Source of the DNA: Chromatiales bacterium | Lineage (GTDB): Bacteria > Pseudomonadota > Gammaproteobacteria > Steroidobacterales > GCA-2729495 | Reading direction: 5' to 3' | Length of the DNA: 64,000 bases | NCBI GenBank assembly: GCA_002729875.1 | Contig: PBZD01000020.1 | Span: 24,254-88,253, forward strand | Shown: in pieces, positions 17,281 through 24,325 of the stretch | Position numbering within the stretch: position 1 is the first letter of the stretch | Layout of the letters: each line of letters starts with the position of its first letter | Position numbers and translations under genes: made by a program | Notes under the pieces: generated by a model | Databases searched by the model: none | What the model was told of the DNA's origin: nothing | Seen by the model: the letters and a program-made list of their open reading frames with translations, nothing else

Positions 17281-18312
17281 ATGAATACCGGTAGTGAATG
17301 TCCTGTCAGCTATGTCCCGTACAAAGAAGTAGGATCACGGCCGAACGCAATTGTTGATGGGCCTCCTCTGGCGTCAACGGTGCTGACATTGTCCCATTGG
17401 CCGAATAATCAGACACCAGATTCACTGCAACGTGATACTTCTACGGCAACGGTATTTGCTTACCTGGATGCGCAAGAAATTGATCATCAGATTGATATCG
17501 TATCGAATAATCATTTTGATGAAGATGGTTTGTTCAGTATGTTCACATTTTGCAATCCGGATCTTGCGAGTAAACATCGCACCTTGCTTGAATCAGGTGG
17601 CTTGGCCGGAGATTTTGGTATCGTCAATGATCCGGATGCAGCGAGACTTTGCTTTATTATTGAGGCCTTCACTGATCCTGCCATATCGCCACTGGATAAA
17701 GAAATATTCAGTAATTGCGAGGAGCGCCGCGTCGCTTCGTTCTACCGCGCATTGCTGCCGTTAGTAGCTGGTTTTTTGCAGGATCCCGGCAGCTATGAAA
17801 AATTTTGGCGGCACCAGTACGAACATCTTGAGCTGAGTCAGTCGCTTGTGCAGTCAGGGAAAGTAGCCATCGAGGAACGATCTGAACACGATCTGGCTGT
17901 TATCAGGATTCCTGCCGATCTTCCTGAAAAAACGGTACGTCGTTATCTGAATGAGGAGCAGGCGGCGGTTCACCCATTTGCCATTAATAGTGCGACGCGT
18001 TGCAACCGGATCTTGAAAATTTATCGTGGCGGTATCGATCTTCATTACCGGTATGAAAGCTGGTTACGCTTTACATCCTGGCGGCCGCAGTTGCGTGTAT
18101 CCCTGGAAGGGATTGCCGACCAGTTGAATGAATTGGAAAAAGCGCCCGGCATTTGGCGAGGTGAAGATGTTAATGATGTTATTCCGCGCCTGTATCTTGA
18201 TGGCTGCCGGCGCACTTCACTTGATGAAGATCAATTCGTGACCATGCTCGAGGAATATCTTGCTCATGCACCTGTAGCATGGGATCCATATGACTGGCAG
18301 GCTACTACCTAG
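17281..18312 (+). CDS. DUF6687 family protein
   Basis: A 343-residue soluble protein that I match, from memory, to the DUF6687 family of unknown function. Diagnostic segments are TLSHWPNNQTPDSLQRDTST near residue 36 and the conserved VSNNHFDEDGLFSMF. The NNHFDEDG segment is reminiscent of metal-binding hydrolase motifs, but this is only suggestive. The next gene begins four bases after its stop, so the two are probably co-transcribed. Confidence 0.75.
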   Translation: MNTGSECPVSYVPYKEVGSRPNAIVDGPPLASTVLTLSHWPNNQTPDSLQRDTSTATVFAYLDAQEIDHQIDIVSNNHFDEDGLFSMFTFCNPDLASKHRTLLESGGLAGDFGIVNDPDAARLCFIIEAFTDPAISPLDKEIFSNCEERRVASFYRALLPLVAGFLQDPGSYEKFWRHQYEHLELSQSLVQSGKVAIEERSEHDLAVIRIPADLPEKTVRRYLNEEQAAVHPFAINSATRCNRILKIYRGGIDLHYRYESWLRFTSWRPQLRVSLEGIADQLNELEKAPGIWRGEDVNDVIPRLYLDGCRRTSLDEDQFVTMLEEYLAHAPVAWDPYDWQATT

Positions 18313-18315
18313 CCC

Positions 18316-18738
18316 ATGACAGCGTTGCGCCCCTTCCATGTTGCTGTTCCGGTTGCTGATCTTGAAGCATCACGGGCTTTTTATGTTGGCGTACTGGGTT
18401 GTAGCGAGGGTCGCAGCGATAAGCAATGGGTTGATTTTGATTTTTTTGGCCACCAGTTTGTTTGCCACCTGTGCCTGCCACAAAAAGGTGAAGTACATCG
18501 TAATGAGGTTGACGGCAAGCGTGTACCGGTTCCGCATTACGGTATCGTATTAGCAATGGATGATTGGCAACGTCTGGCAAAACGGCTTACCGAAATCAGG
18601 CAGGTATTCATCATCGAGCCGTACATTCGTTTCGCAGGTTTGCCGGGTGAGCAGGGAACCTTCTTTATCCGGGATCCGAGCGGCAATGCATTGGAGTTCA
18701 AGGGGTTCGCAAATCTTAAAACATTATTTGCGCGCTGA
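18316..18738 (+). CDS. VOC (glyoxalase/bleomycin-resistance fold) protein
   Basis: A 140-residue protein made of two beta-alpha-beta-beta-beta units of the vicinal oxygen chelate fold. Likely metal ligands are the His in FHVAVPV, the His in PHYGIVL and the Glu in GNALEFK. The motif FFIRDPSGN is typical of the family. The family includes dioxygenases, glyoxalases and resistance proteins. The substrate is not evident, but close spacing links it to the DUF6687 gene. Confidence 0.85.
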   Translation: MTALRPFHVAVPVADLEASRAFYVGVLGCSEGRSDKQWVDFDFFGHQFVCHLCLPQKGEVHRNEVDGKRVPVPHYGIVLAMDDWQRLAKRLTEIRQVFIIEPYIRFAGLPGEQGTFFIRDPSGNALEFKGFANLKTLFAR

Positions 18739-18759
18739 GACTATATAGATGTGAGGTGA

Positions 18760-19095
18760 TCAGATTGGCGGCAAATTCGCGCAATCGACACACTCATGAC
18801 TTTCGGGTCTGACAGCCATGCGCTTGGTGCCGATTTCTTCACCACAGGAGATACAGATGCCGTAGCTGCCGTCATCAAGGCGATGCAAAGCAGCCTTTAT
18901 TTCGGCCAGTTCTTCAATGGCTTCCATCTCGAGTGCTGCAACGACTTCGACGTTGCCGAGTTCAGCTGCCTGTTCTGCCGAGTCAGCATTCAACGGATTA
19001 CGCGCATGGTTATGAATTTTTGAAATGCGTTTTTCCAGCTCTATTTTTTTTTCGAGCAGCTGTTTTCTGGCTTTATCATACTTCATTTTATTCAT
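18760..19095 (-). CDS. TraR/DksA family zinc-finger protein
   Basis: A 111-residue DksA/TraR-type protein. A long coiled-coil N terminus (residues 1-75) is followed by a C4 zinc finger, CISCGEEIG...HECVDC. DksA-like proteins bind the secondary channel of RNA polymerase. This one is shorter than DksA, and the usual DxxDxA tip is replaced by a HNHARNPLNADSAEQAAEL segment, so its action may differ. Start is ATG 19095, or ATG 19086. Confidence 0.88.
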   Translation of the reverse strand: MNKMKYDKARKQLLEKKIELEKRISKIHNHARNPLNADSAEQAAELGNVEVVAALEMEAIEELAEIKAALHRLDDGSYGICISCGEEIGTKRMAVRPESHECVDCANLPPI

Positions 19096-19171
19096 CAGTA
19101 TGCAGAATCAGAATGACACCATTTAAGTGTACGCTAAGACCCGGTACTTCTAAAGCGTTACACTGCACCGG

Positions 19172-19786
19172 ATGAGCGAGAAAGAGCATAATGCTGCGAG
19201 CCTGAGCCTGACCGGAATTGTTTTGGCGGCTGGTGCTTCGCTTCGTCTGGGGCGTCCCAAGCAGCTCGTCGAACTGGATGGAGTGCCGCTGCTGGTGCGG
19301 ACCCTGCAGTTATTGCTGGCATACTGTGATCGTGATGTGATCTGCGTTCTCGGTGCTCATGCCGCTGATATCCGGCCGCTGCTGGATCGTATGGATATCC
19401 GGATTGTTGTCAATCCGGATTGGCACGAGGGCCTTGGGGCTTCGATACGGACCGGTGTAGCACATGTGCCCGGTGATGCGCGGGCCATCTTGCTGTCTGT
19501 CTGTGATCAGCCGTTGGTTTGCCAAGCTGATATCGCCAGACTTGGTGCAGAATGGCAGCTTGACCAGCAGGCGATTGTGGCTGCCGGCTATAGCGGGGGT
19601 TATGGCGTGCCGGCAATTTTTCCGGCTGCGTATCGTGACGATCTTGCTGCTTTGCATGGCCATAAGGGGGCGAAAGGATTGATTGACACCACCCCTGGCC
19701 GGCGAATTGTCGAGATGCCTAATGCCGCATTCGATATTGATGACAGCGCTGATCTGGCTCGGCTGCAAGAGTTCAACCGAAAATGA
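19172..19786 (+). CDS. MocA/MobA-like nucleotidyltransferase
   Basis: A 204-residue nucleotidyltransferase with the GT-A-type nucleotide-binding motif LAAGASLRLGRPKQL (about residues 18-32), then LSVCDQPLV containing the metal-binding Asp. The closest functional class is molybdenum-cofactor cytidylyltransferase (MocA), supported by moaD and moaE 77 bases downstream. Other small sugar nucleotidyltransferases share the fold. Confidence 0.85.
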   Translation: MSEKEHNAASLSLTGIVLAAGASLRLGRPKQLVELDGVPLLVRTLQLLLAYCDRDVICVLGAHAADIRPLLDRMDIRIVVNPDWHEGLGASIRTGVAHVPGDARAILLSVCDQPLVCQADIARLGAEWQLDQQAIVAAGYSGGYGVPAIFPAAYRDDLAALHGHKGAKGLIDTTPGRRIVEMPNAAFDIDDSADLARLQEFNRK

Positions 19787-19862
19787 TAATCAGTGGCAAA
19801 TACCGATGGTGAGGCTGGAGCCTGATGGTAGACTCGACGGTCGTTTTAACAGGTCACCAATA

Positions 19863-20102
19863 ATGATTACGGTACAAATTGAATATTTTGCGATTCTTCG
19901 TGAGCATATCGGCAAGAATACCGAGGCAGTGGATACCGAAGAAAAAACTGCCGGCGGGCTTTACGATGAGTTAGCCGCTCGTTATGCATTGCCGCACATG
20001 GTGCATATGAAGGTTGCTATCAATGATGAATTTGCTGAATGGGATGCCGCCCTTACTGAAGGAGATACGATTGTTTTCATTCCACCGGTAGCAGGAGGAT
20101 GA
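19863..20102 (+). CDS. moaD: Molybdopterin synthase small subunit
   Basis: A 79-residue ubiquitin-fold protein. The C-terminal Gly-Gly (PPVAGG) is thiocarboxylated and donates sulfur to precursor Z in molybdopterin synthesis. The typical N terminus (ITVQIEYFAILREHIG) supports ATG 19863, although the frame is open upstream. It overlaps moaE by four bases (ATGA). Confidence 0.93.
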   Translation: MITVQIEYFAILREHIGKNTEAVDTEEKTAGGLYDELAARYALPHMVHMKVAINDEFAEWDAALTEGDTIVFIPPVAGG

Positions 20103-20557
20103 AACGTTTCTCTTTTTCGCATGAAGATGTGTCCGGTGAAACAATACGCCGGTTGGTTGCCGACGAAGCATCGGGCGCCTATGTGGCTTTTGAAGGTTGG
20201 GTTCGTAATCACAATGAAGGGCAACGGGTTCTGCGGCTTGAATACGAAGCATTTGAGAGCCTTGGGGCCAAGGAAGGTGAGCGCATCATCCGGGAAGCCG
20301 AACAACGTTTCGGGATCAGTACCGTTTATTGTGTGCATCGCCTGGGTAAGCTTGAAATTGGCGATCTGGCTGTCATTGTCGGCGTCAGTACGCCTCATCG
20401 TGGTGAAGCCTTCGAGGCTTGTCGATATATTATCGACGAAGTCAAACATAGGGTGCCGGTCTGGAAAAAAGAGTACTACGTCAATGGTGATAGCGGCTGG
20501 GTCAATTGCGAGCGCTGTTCAGCCGCCGCACATCAGCACGATCATGGCCAGGATTAA
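20099..20557 (+). CDS. moaE: Molybdopterin synthase catalytic subunit
   Basis: A 152-residue MoaE, the partner of MoaD, converting precursor Z to molybdopterin. The conserved FEGWVRNHNEG (MoaE FVG.VR.H), LEYEAF, CVHRLGKLEIGD and VPVWKKEYY (active-site Lys pair) are intact. The C terminus adds a His-rich tail (HQHDHGQD). It starts within the moaD stop codon. No moaA or moaC lies nearby. Confidence 0.94.
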   Translation: MKRFSFSHEDVSGETIRRLVADEASGAYVAFEGWVRNHNEGQRVLRLEYEAFESLGAKEGERIIREAEQRFGISTVYCVHRLGKLEIGDLAVIVGVSTPHRGEAFEACRYIIDEVKHRVPVWKKEYYVNGDSGWVNCERCSAAAHQHDHGQD

Positions 20558-20627
20558 TACTTAACCGGCACTGCCAGCACTATTGCGGCTAAAGACTTGT
20601 TCCTCGCACGTTATCTATTGGTGCAGA

Positions 20628-21422
20628 TCAGCGACCCTGCTGTTCACGGGCAATCAATTCATCGGCTACGGCGAGCATATCATCAAAATTTTTGATGCCT
20701 TTACCCGTTGTCAGATAGGTACCATTGATGACAAGTAATGGTACGTTCTGAATGCGATACCGCTGGGTCAGATTTTTGGCCCGCTTCAGCTTGCTCTCAA
20801 CGGCGAATGAACGGAAGGTTTTCTTGAAGTCATCAGTAGATACGCCCTGACTGTCAATGAAGTTCAGTATTTCTGCTTCATTGGTCAGCATCTTCTTATT
20901 AATGTGCATCTCTTCAAAAATTTTGCCGTGGACTTCCTCCAGCTTACCGAGTGCTTCCAGGGTATAAAACAGCCTGGCATGCATGGCATTTGTCGGGTTC
21001 CACATAACCGGGAGCCTAATAAAATTGACCTTGTCGGGTAGATTATTTGCCCAGTTATTTACAACCGGGTCGAAGCTATAGCAGTGCGGGCATCCGTACC
21101 AGAAGACCTCGGCCACTTCGACTACGTCAGGTGGGCTGCTGGTCCCCTGTGCCGTGGTCAGTTTCACGTAGTGAGTTTCCGCCTTGTATTTTTGTGCTGC
21201 GGGCGCGGCAGGTGCTTCGGCCTGGGCCAGAATAATCTTGTCATTTGCCCCGCTATCAGCACGAGTTACGGTTTTTGCCGGGGTATCTATGCTCGCTGAT
21301 TTCTCAACGACTGCGACCGGTGCGCTGGGGGCAATCGTTGGTTCTGGTTCAGTCGTTCCGCCGCAGGCGGCAAACAGCAACGTTAAGGTAGTCAGGGTCA
21401 GGAGTTGGGTCGAATTAATCAT
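20628..21422 (-). CDS. dsbA: DsbA-type thiol:disulfide oxidoreductase, lipoprotein form
   Basis: A 264-residue periplasmic DsbA-like protein. The N-terminal signal ends in a likely lipobox (LFAAC, Cys20). A low-complexity linker rich in Ala, Pro and Thr (about residues 21-80) precedes a thioredoxin-fold domain with an inserted helical domain. The redox motif is CPHC in WYGCPHC, and the cis-proline loop is NVPLLVING. It would donate disulfides to secreted proteins. Most DsbA proteins are soluble, so the membrane tether is a departure. engB lies divergently upstream. Confidence 0.9.
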   Translation of the reverse strand: MINSTQLLTLTTLTLLFAACGGTTEPEPTIAPSAPVAVVEKSASIDTPAKTVTRADSGANDKIILAQAEAPAAPAAQKYKAETHYVKLTTAQGTSSPPDVVEVAEVFWYGCPHCYSFDPVVNNWANNLPDKVNFIRLPVMWNPTNAMHARLFYTLEALGKLEEVHGKIFEEMHINKKMLTNEAEILNFIDSQGVSTDDFKKTFRSFAVESKLKRAKNLTQRYRIQNVPLLVINGTYLTTGKGIKNFDDMLAVADELIAREQQGR

Positions 21423-21571
21423 ATTGAGTCCTTTGCACTGTTTTGGGTGACCATCACCGGGAGCATTTTACACAAGTTTACCGGTAAGCTTTAGTTTGCT
21501 ACTGATTGTTACAGGTAATCTCAGCCGGTCTCGTGCATTATTCGGATTAAATAGTGATTAAGAGCAAGCCG

Positions 21572-22180
21572 ATGTCCGATTTTCCCGATGCCCATTTCCT
21601 GACCAGCGCCAATGATCCGGCTCAATTTGTCGTTGATGAGGGTGCTGAGGTGGCTTTTGCAGGTCGCTCAAATGCAGGAAAATCTACCGCCATCAATGCA
21701 ATTGTCAGGCGCCGAAATTTTGCCCGAACGAGTAAGCAGCCCGGCAGGACTCAACTGGTAAATTTCTTCAGTCTTGGTGATCAGCTGCGACTGGTGGATC
21801 TGCCGGGCTATGGATATGCAAAGGTTAGCCGCTCGATGCGCCGCCATTGGCAGGAGTTGCTGGAAGGTTATTTTTACTCACGGCGGTCATTGTCCGGCAC
21901 GATCCTGGTGATCGACAGCCGGCGCTTACTCGGTGAGTTCGACCGGTTAATGATCGACTGGTGCCAGGCGATCGACTGTCCGCTACATGTGTTGCTGACC
22001 AAGGCTGACAAACTCAAGCGACGAGCTGCTGCTGCCGGACTTGCTGAAGTACAGGGTGAGCTTGGTGATATTGCAACGGTACAATTATTCTCTGGAACCA
22101 AGGGGCAGGGGCTTACTGAGGCGCGGCAAAGCCTGCAGGCGTTATTGATCGGGGCTTGCCGAGGTTCAGGATCTGTGTAG
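21572..22180 (+). CDS. engB: YihA/YsxC family ribosome biogenesis GTP-binding protein
   Basis: A small essential GTPase of about 202 residues acting in large-subunit ribosome assembly. G motifs are complete: GRSNAGKS (G1), TSKQPGRT (G2), DLPGYGYAKV (G3), TKADKLKR (G4) and the SGTKG region (G5). Start ATG 21572 gives the family's usual spacing before G1; a GTG at 21554 is the alternative. The dsbA-engB-polA neighbourhood is familiar in gammaproteobacteria. Confidence 0.93.
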   Translation: MSDFPDAHFLTSANDPAQFVVDEGAEVAFAGRSNAGKSTAINAIVRRRNFARTSKQPGRTQLVNFFSLGDQLRLVDLPGYGYAKVSRSMRRHWQELLEGYFYSRRSLSGTILVIDSRRLLGEFDRLMIDWCQAIDCPLHVLLTKADKLKRRAAAAGLAEVQGELGDIATVQLFSGTKGQGLTEARQSLQALLIGACRGSGSV

Positions 22181-22262
22181 CAATGAGTTTGCGAGGATGA
22201 GCGAAACTCGCCACTACACACTGGTTGTATCAGTCCGAATATAAATAGCAGCGGTTACTAAG

Positions 22263-22384
22263 AGTTAACGGCAACTTGCGAGCGTCTGGCAGAGCATTGA
22301 AACGCAGTTTTTCTGCGCAGATAAATGTCGTGTTGCGGCCAAAAGCGGTGATTTCCTGGTATCCCTTGCTGGCGCTGGTTAGGT
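22263..22384 (-). repeat. attC-like boundary after the 87-residue gene (degenerate)
   Basis: On the minus strand ACCTAAC (22378-22384) contains the TAA stop codon of the upstream small gene, a layout typical of integron cassettes. It begins an 11-base match, CTAACCAGCGC, to 23935-23945. The presumed far end, GTTAACT at 22263-22269, departs from GTTRRRY by one base. I see no good internal stem. Confidence 0.3.
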
Positions 22385-22642
22385 GAATTTGCCACTCCGG
22401 CTAACCAGGATTGCAAACCAAAATATCTCTGCACAGACTGCAATGATACCGAAAGCCGAGTACTCAGCCACGTTGGTTCTGAGTACAATTATGGGCACAA
22501 GAATAAATACTATTGCAGTCACCACAATCGGGGTGTTGGAATATTTACGTTTAGCCCGTAATTGGATCAGCTGCCTGATTCTATATGTGCCGATTATTCC
22601 CCAAATGACAATTGCGAAATCCAGTGGATAAATGGCCGTCAT
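22379..22642 (-). CDS. Small membrane protein of the cassette tract
   Basis: An 87-residue protein with about three hydrophobic segments (around residues 5-20, 39-55 and 60-78) and a basic loop after the first (RIRQLIQLRAKRKY). I recognise no family. Its stop codon TAA is embedded in an attC-like ACCTAAC. The ribosome binding site is weak (GAGA). Confidence 0.6.
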   Translation of the reverse strand: MTAIYPLDFAIVIWGIIGTYRIRQLIQLRAKRKYSNTPIVVTAIVFILVPIIVLRTNVAEYSAFGIIAVCAEIFWFAILVSRSGKFT

Positions 22643-22648
22643 CTAATG

Positions 22649-22715
22649 TCTCAACAAGGGGTCGTGCTTTACGCAGTCCCTGTCCCGAAAGGGTGCCTTC
22701 TTTGACTGGTTAGGT
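22649..22715 (-). repeat. attC-like element between two minus-strand cassettes
   Basis: Read on the minus strand, it starts with ACCTAAC (22709-22715), 13 bases after a stop codon, and ends with GTTGAGA (22649-22655), seven bases before the next start codon. Length is 67 bases. The first box fits RYYYAAC exactly; the last differs from GTTRRRY at one position. An internal stem (CAGTC...GACTG with CCCT/AGGG inside it) is present. Confidence 0.35.
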
Positions 22716-22728
22716 GGCGACATAAACA

Positions 22729-22968
22729 CTACCTGGTGCGCATCTTGCGCCATACAAGAATCGAGCTAAAGAGAGCCAAAAGCATACCCACCGGCATTAC
22801 AAACAATATCCTGAGTACTTCCAGATTATAATCATCGGCCAGATCAGATCGCTGCGCGGCCTCGGTATACCAGACTTCTTATTGCACCACGAGTTATCCA
22901 GGCAACCAATAAAAGCAGGTGAAGCCTACGGCGAAGATCAAAACAGCTGCGACAATTTTTCTGGCCAT
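22729..22968 (-). pseudogene. Small two-pass membrane protein broken by two in-frame stops
   Basis: From ATG 22968 an 80-codon frame ends at TAG 22729 and is interrupted only by TAA at 22894-22896 (codon 25) and TAA at 22879-22881 (codon 30). Both sides look coding: the first encodes a membrane segment (KIVAAVLIFAVGFTCFYW), the second an amphipathic stretch and another membrane segment (LRILFVMPVGMLLALFSSIL) ending WRKMRTR. Each TAA could derive from CAA by one transition. AGGCGG precedes the ATG, directly next to an attC-like GTTAGGC. The first 24 codons alone could still be translated. Confidence 0.6.
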
Positions 22969-22972
22969 AAAG

Positions 22973-22981
22973 CCGCCTAAC
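22973..22981 (-). repeat. attC-type R' core (GCGTTAGGC) before the broken gene
   Basis: On the minus strand GCGTTAGGC ends five bases before the ATG of the broken gene, the expected place for the downstream end of an attC site. The matching upstream box is poor: the best candidate is CTGCAAC close after the stop of the 32-residue gene. GCACTG and CAGTGC in between can pair. Confidence 0.3.
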
Positions 22982-23073
22982 GCCCGCGCCCTGCTGGCAC
23001 TGCTTAGGCAGCGTAGTCTGTTTCAGAATCACATATCTCATCTCAACCAGTGCAATTGGAGCTGGGTTGCAGC

Positions 23074-23172
23074 CTAAAAGTGATAAGTGAAATACCAGGC
23101 TACACTCCAGCCTGCTATAAATATGATTGTTAAAAAGATTAATATTAAGTTTGTTTTTTTATCGCTATCCAT
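23074..23172 (-). CDS. 32-residue single-pass membrane microprotein
   Basis: ATG 23172 is preceded by a textbook ribosome binding site (AGGAG, seven bases upstream). The product has a charged start (MDSDKKTN), one membrane helix (LILIFLTIIFIAGWSVAWYF) and a short polar tail ending in TYHF. It belongs to the size and shape class of type I toxin peptides and small membrane regulators, but no family is recognised. Codon use is AT-rich relative to neighbours. It is the cassette downstream of the 59-base attC-like element. Confidence 0.6.
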   Translation of the reverse strand: MDSDKKTNLILIFLTIIFIAGWSVAWYFTYHF

Positions 23173-23318
23173 ATCTATTCTCCTGTATTAAGCGCTAATC
23201 ATTGGCCAATTATTGTTTGAAGTTATTGCCAAAATGTTTGCGGTAAAGACCAAAAGACCTTCATCTGCCATTGTGCACGATTTTTCCATGTTTGCCGATA
23301 CGCATGTTTGGTTTAACG

Positions 23319-23377
23319 GCCTAACGTCGGCATCAGGGGCAGCCTGATGGTGCCGGAAAAATGCGCTGTTGTTTGAC
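23319..23377 (-). repeat. 59-base attC-like element
   Basis: On the minus strand it runs from GTCAAAC to GTTAGGC and is 59 bases long, the classic size of a 59-base element. The end GTTAGGC fits GTTRRRY exactly, and the start differs from RYYYAAC at one position. The inner arms pair as CGGCA(CCA)TCAGG with CCTGATGCCG, a 10-base-pair stem with a three-base bulge, recalling the extrahelical bases of attC hairpins. AACAGCGC after the first box resembles the CCAGCGC that follows the other sites. Confidence 0.5.
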
Positions 23378-23548
23378 GATCACTTGCTTGTGCTGGATAT
23401 GGGGTAAACACACCTGTAAACTCAGGTAAGTTCTGCACTTGAACAGTGTATATCAGGTGCCTTAGCGTGTCTGCTTGCGACTGTAATCTCAAGCAGAAGC
23501 AGCCTGCCCGGAAAATAAATACCTGACCACTCTTTGAAGAGTCTCGGT

Positions 23549-23577
23549 TTGACGTTTATTCCTGTTAGGAATTTAAT
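23549..23577 (+). promoter_or_regulatory. Sigma-70 promoter for the 51-residue gene
   Basis: TTGACG (23549-23554) and TTTAAT (23572-23577) are separated by 17 bases, each one base from consensus. The inverted repeat TTCC-TGTTA-GGAA lies in the spacer and could be an operator. A small hairpin (ACTCT-TTGA-AGAGT) sits just upstream. The region after the -10 box is very AT-rich. Confidence 0.65.
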
Positions 23578-23630
23578 TTAAAATATAAAATATCTTTAAA
23601 ATAATTGATTGCAGATAGACAGGGATTTTT

Positions 23631-23786
23631 ATGAATGTTGACCAGCACCTGAAAGTAGCGCATTGGCATATCGAGCAGGCGAGACTCCACTCGACTCAAG
23701 AAGGGTACAAATGTGGGTGCCCTCTCAATGAGCATGATCAAAAGGCTATTGAATCGGTAGAATCGGGATCAGTTAAAGAAGAGTAG
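23631..23786 (+). CDS. 51-residue hypothetical protein
   Basis: ATG 23631 has AGGGA upstream and a near-consensus promoter 54 bases away. The product is polar, with His residues (QHLKVAHWHIEQARLH), a single KCGCPL motif with two cysteines and an acidic tail (VKEE). It has no membrane segment. No family recognised. It is the only plus-strand gene in the cassette tract, so it may be a cassette carrying its own promoter. Confidence 0.6.
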   Translation: MNVDQHLKVAHWHIEQARLHSTQEGYKCGCPLNEHDQKAIESVESGSVKEE

Positions 23787-23934
23787 CCTGAATAAAGAAA
23801 TTCTGTCCCGTCCGGGGCATTACATAGCATCAGTTTGAGGCAGGGGCGGACATGGCTTGGCGTCCGGGCCGGGTTGATAAGGGTCGCTCCTCACGGTTGC
23901 ATAATGCCGCCTGCAACAGGGCCGCGAACTACTT

Positions 23935-23945
23935 GCGCTGGTTAG
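23935..23945 (-). repeat. Copy of the 11-base CTAACCAGCGC motif
   Basis: Twelve bases after the stop of the 86-residue gene, the minus strand reads CTAACCAGCGC, identical over 11 bases to the site following the 87-residue gene. No convincing partner box was found within 120 bases. Confidence 0.4.
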
Positions 23946-23957
23946 CAGGCTGGAGCA

Positions 23958-24218
23958 TCAATTCCTGCTCCTCCGTGCTTTAGCAATTAGCAGGCACCCG
24001 GCAAACGCAAAAATAATGGCGGCCAAAGCTGCCAGGCCAAAACGTTCAGCGTATGAAACGTAAGCAAGTGCATCTATATCAGAACGACACATGCTGCTAG
24101 CGTAGTCATATACCTGCCCTGAATCGAGACACATATCTACAGCCATAATCTCACTAACGTATTGAAAGATAATAAATAGAATTGAGCCAACGATAAAAAT
24201 ATAACCAGTCAGTCTCAT
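23958..24218 (-). CDS. Small two-pass membrane protein
   Basis: An 86-residue protein with two membrane segments (residues 2-22 and about 58-78) separated by a loop holding two cysteines (CLDSGQVYDYASSMC). The basic C terminus KARRSRN suggests it faces the cytoplasm. ATG 24218 has AGGAGG eight bases upstream. No family recognised. It lies just downstream of polA on the same strand and is the first gene of the cassette tract. Confidence 0.65.
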   Translation of the reverse strand: MRLTGYIFIVGSILFIIFQYVSEIMAVDMCLDSGQVYDYASSMCRSDIDALAYVSYAERFGLAALAAIIFAFAGCLLIAKARRSRN

Positions 24219-24261
24219 CTGGGCAGCCTCCTCACAGGGCAACGGTGGGACTTTTACCTGC

Positions 24262-24284
24262 CAGGTACAATAAGTTTGTACCTG
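24262..24284 (-). terminator. Perfect 9-bp hairpin after polA
   Basis: CAGGTACAA and TTGTACCTG form a perfect nine-base-pair stem with a five-base loop, 42 bases downstream of the polA stop. Outer bases CCTGC and GCAGG can extend it. It is followed on the minus strand by AAAAG rather than a T tract, so termination is only a possibility; it could mark the boundary of the cassette tract. Confidence 0.35.
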
Positions 24285-24325
24285 ACCAGCCTTGCAGGTT
24301 CCAACAGATTCGTGTCGGCAAGATT

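Larger units (their letters stand above)
22263..24240 (-). mobile_element. Candidate integron-type cassette cluster without integrase
   Basis: A gene-poor, 2-kb tract between engB and polA. On the minus strand it contains at least four tiny genes or gene remnants, mostly membrane proteins. Three of them are followed directly by CTAACCAG, two of these by CTAACCAGCGC, matching the RYYYAAC start of integron attC sites. GTTAGGC (the GTTRRRY end) lies just before or upstream of two others. One complete element is 59 bases long. No integrase gene is in the window, so this would be an attC cluster lacking an integrase, or a degenerate one. Some boundaries are poor matches. Confidence 0.4.

Noticed and set aside
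22181..22260. Hairpin GAGTTT...AAACTC after engB as a terminator
   Set aside because: Short stem with mismatches and no T tract.
22181..24325. A Spot 42-type small RNA beside polA
   Set aside because: The engB-polA location fits, but no sequence with the Spot 42 pattern was recognised in the tract.
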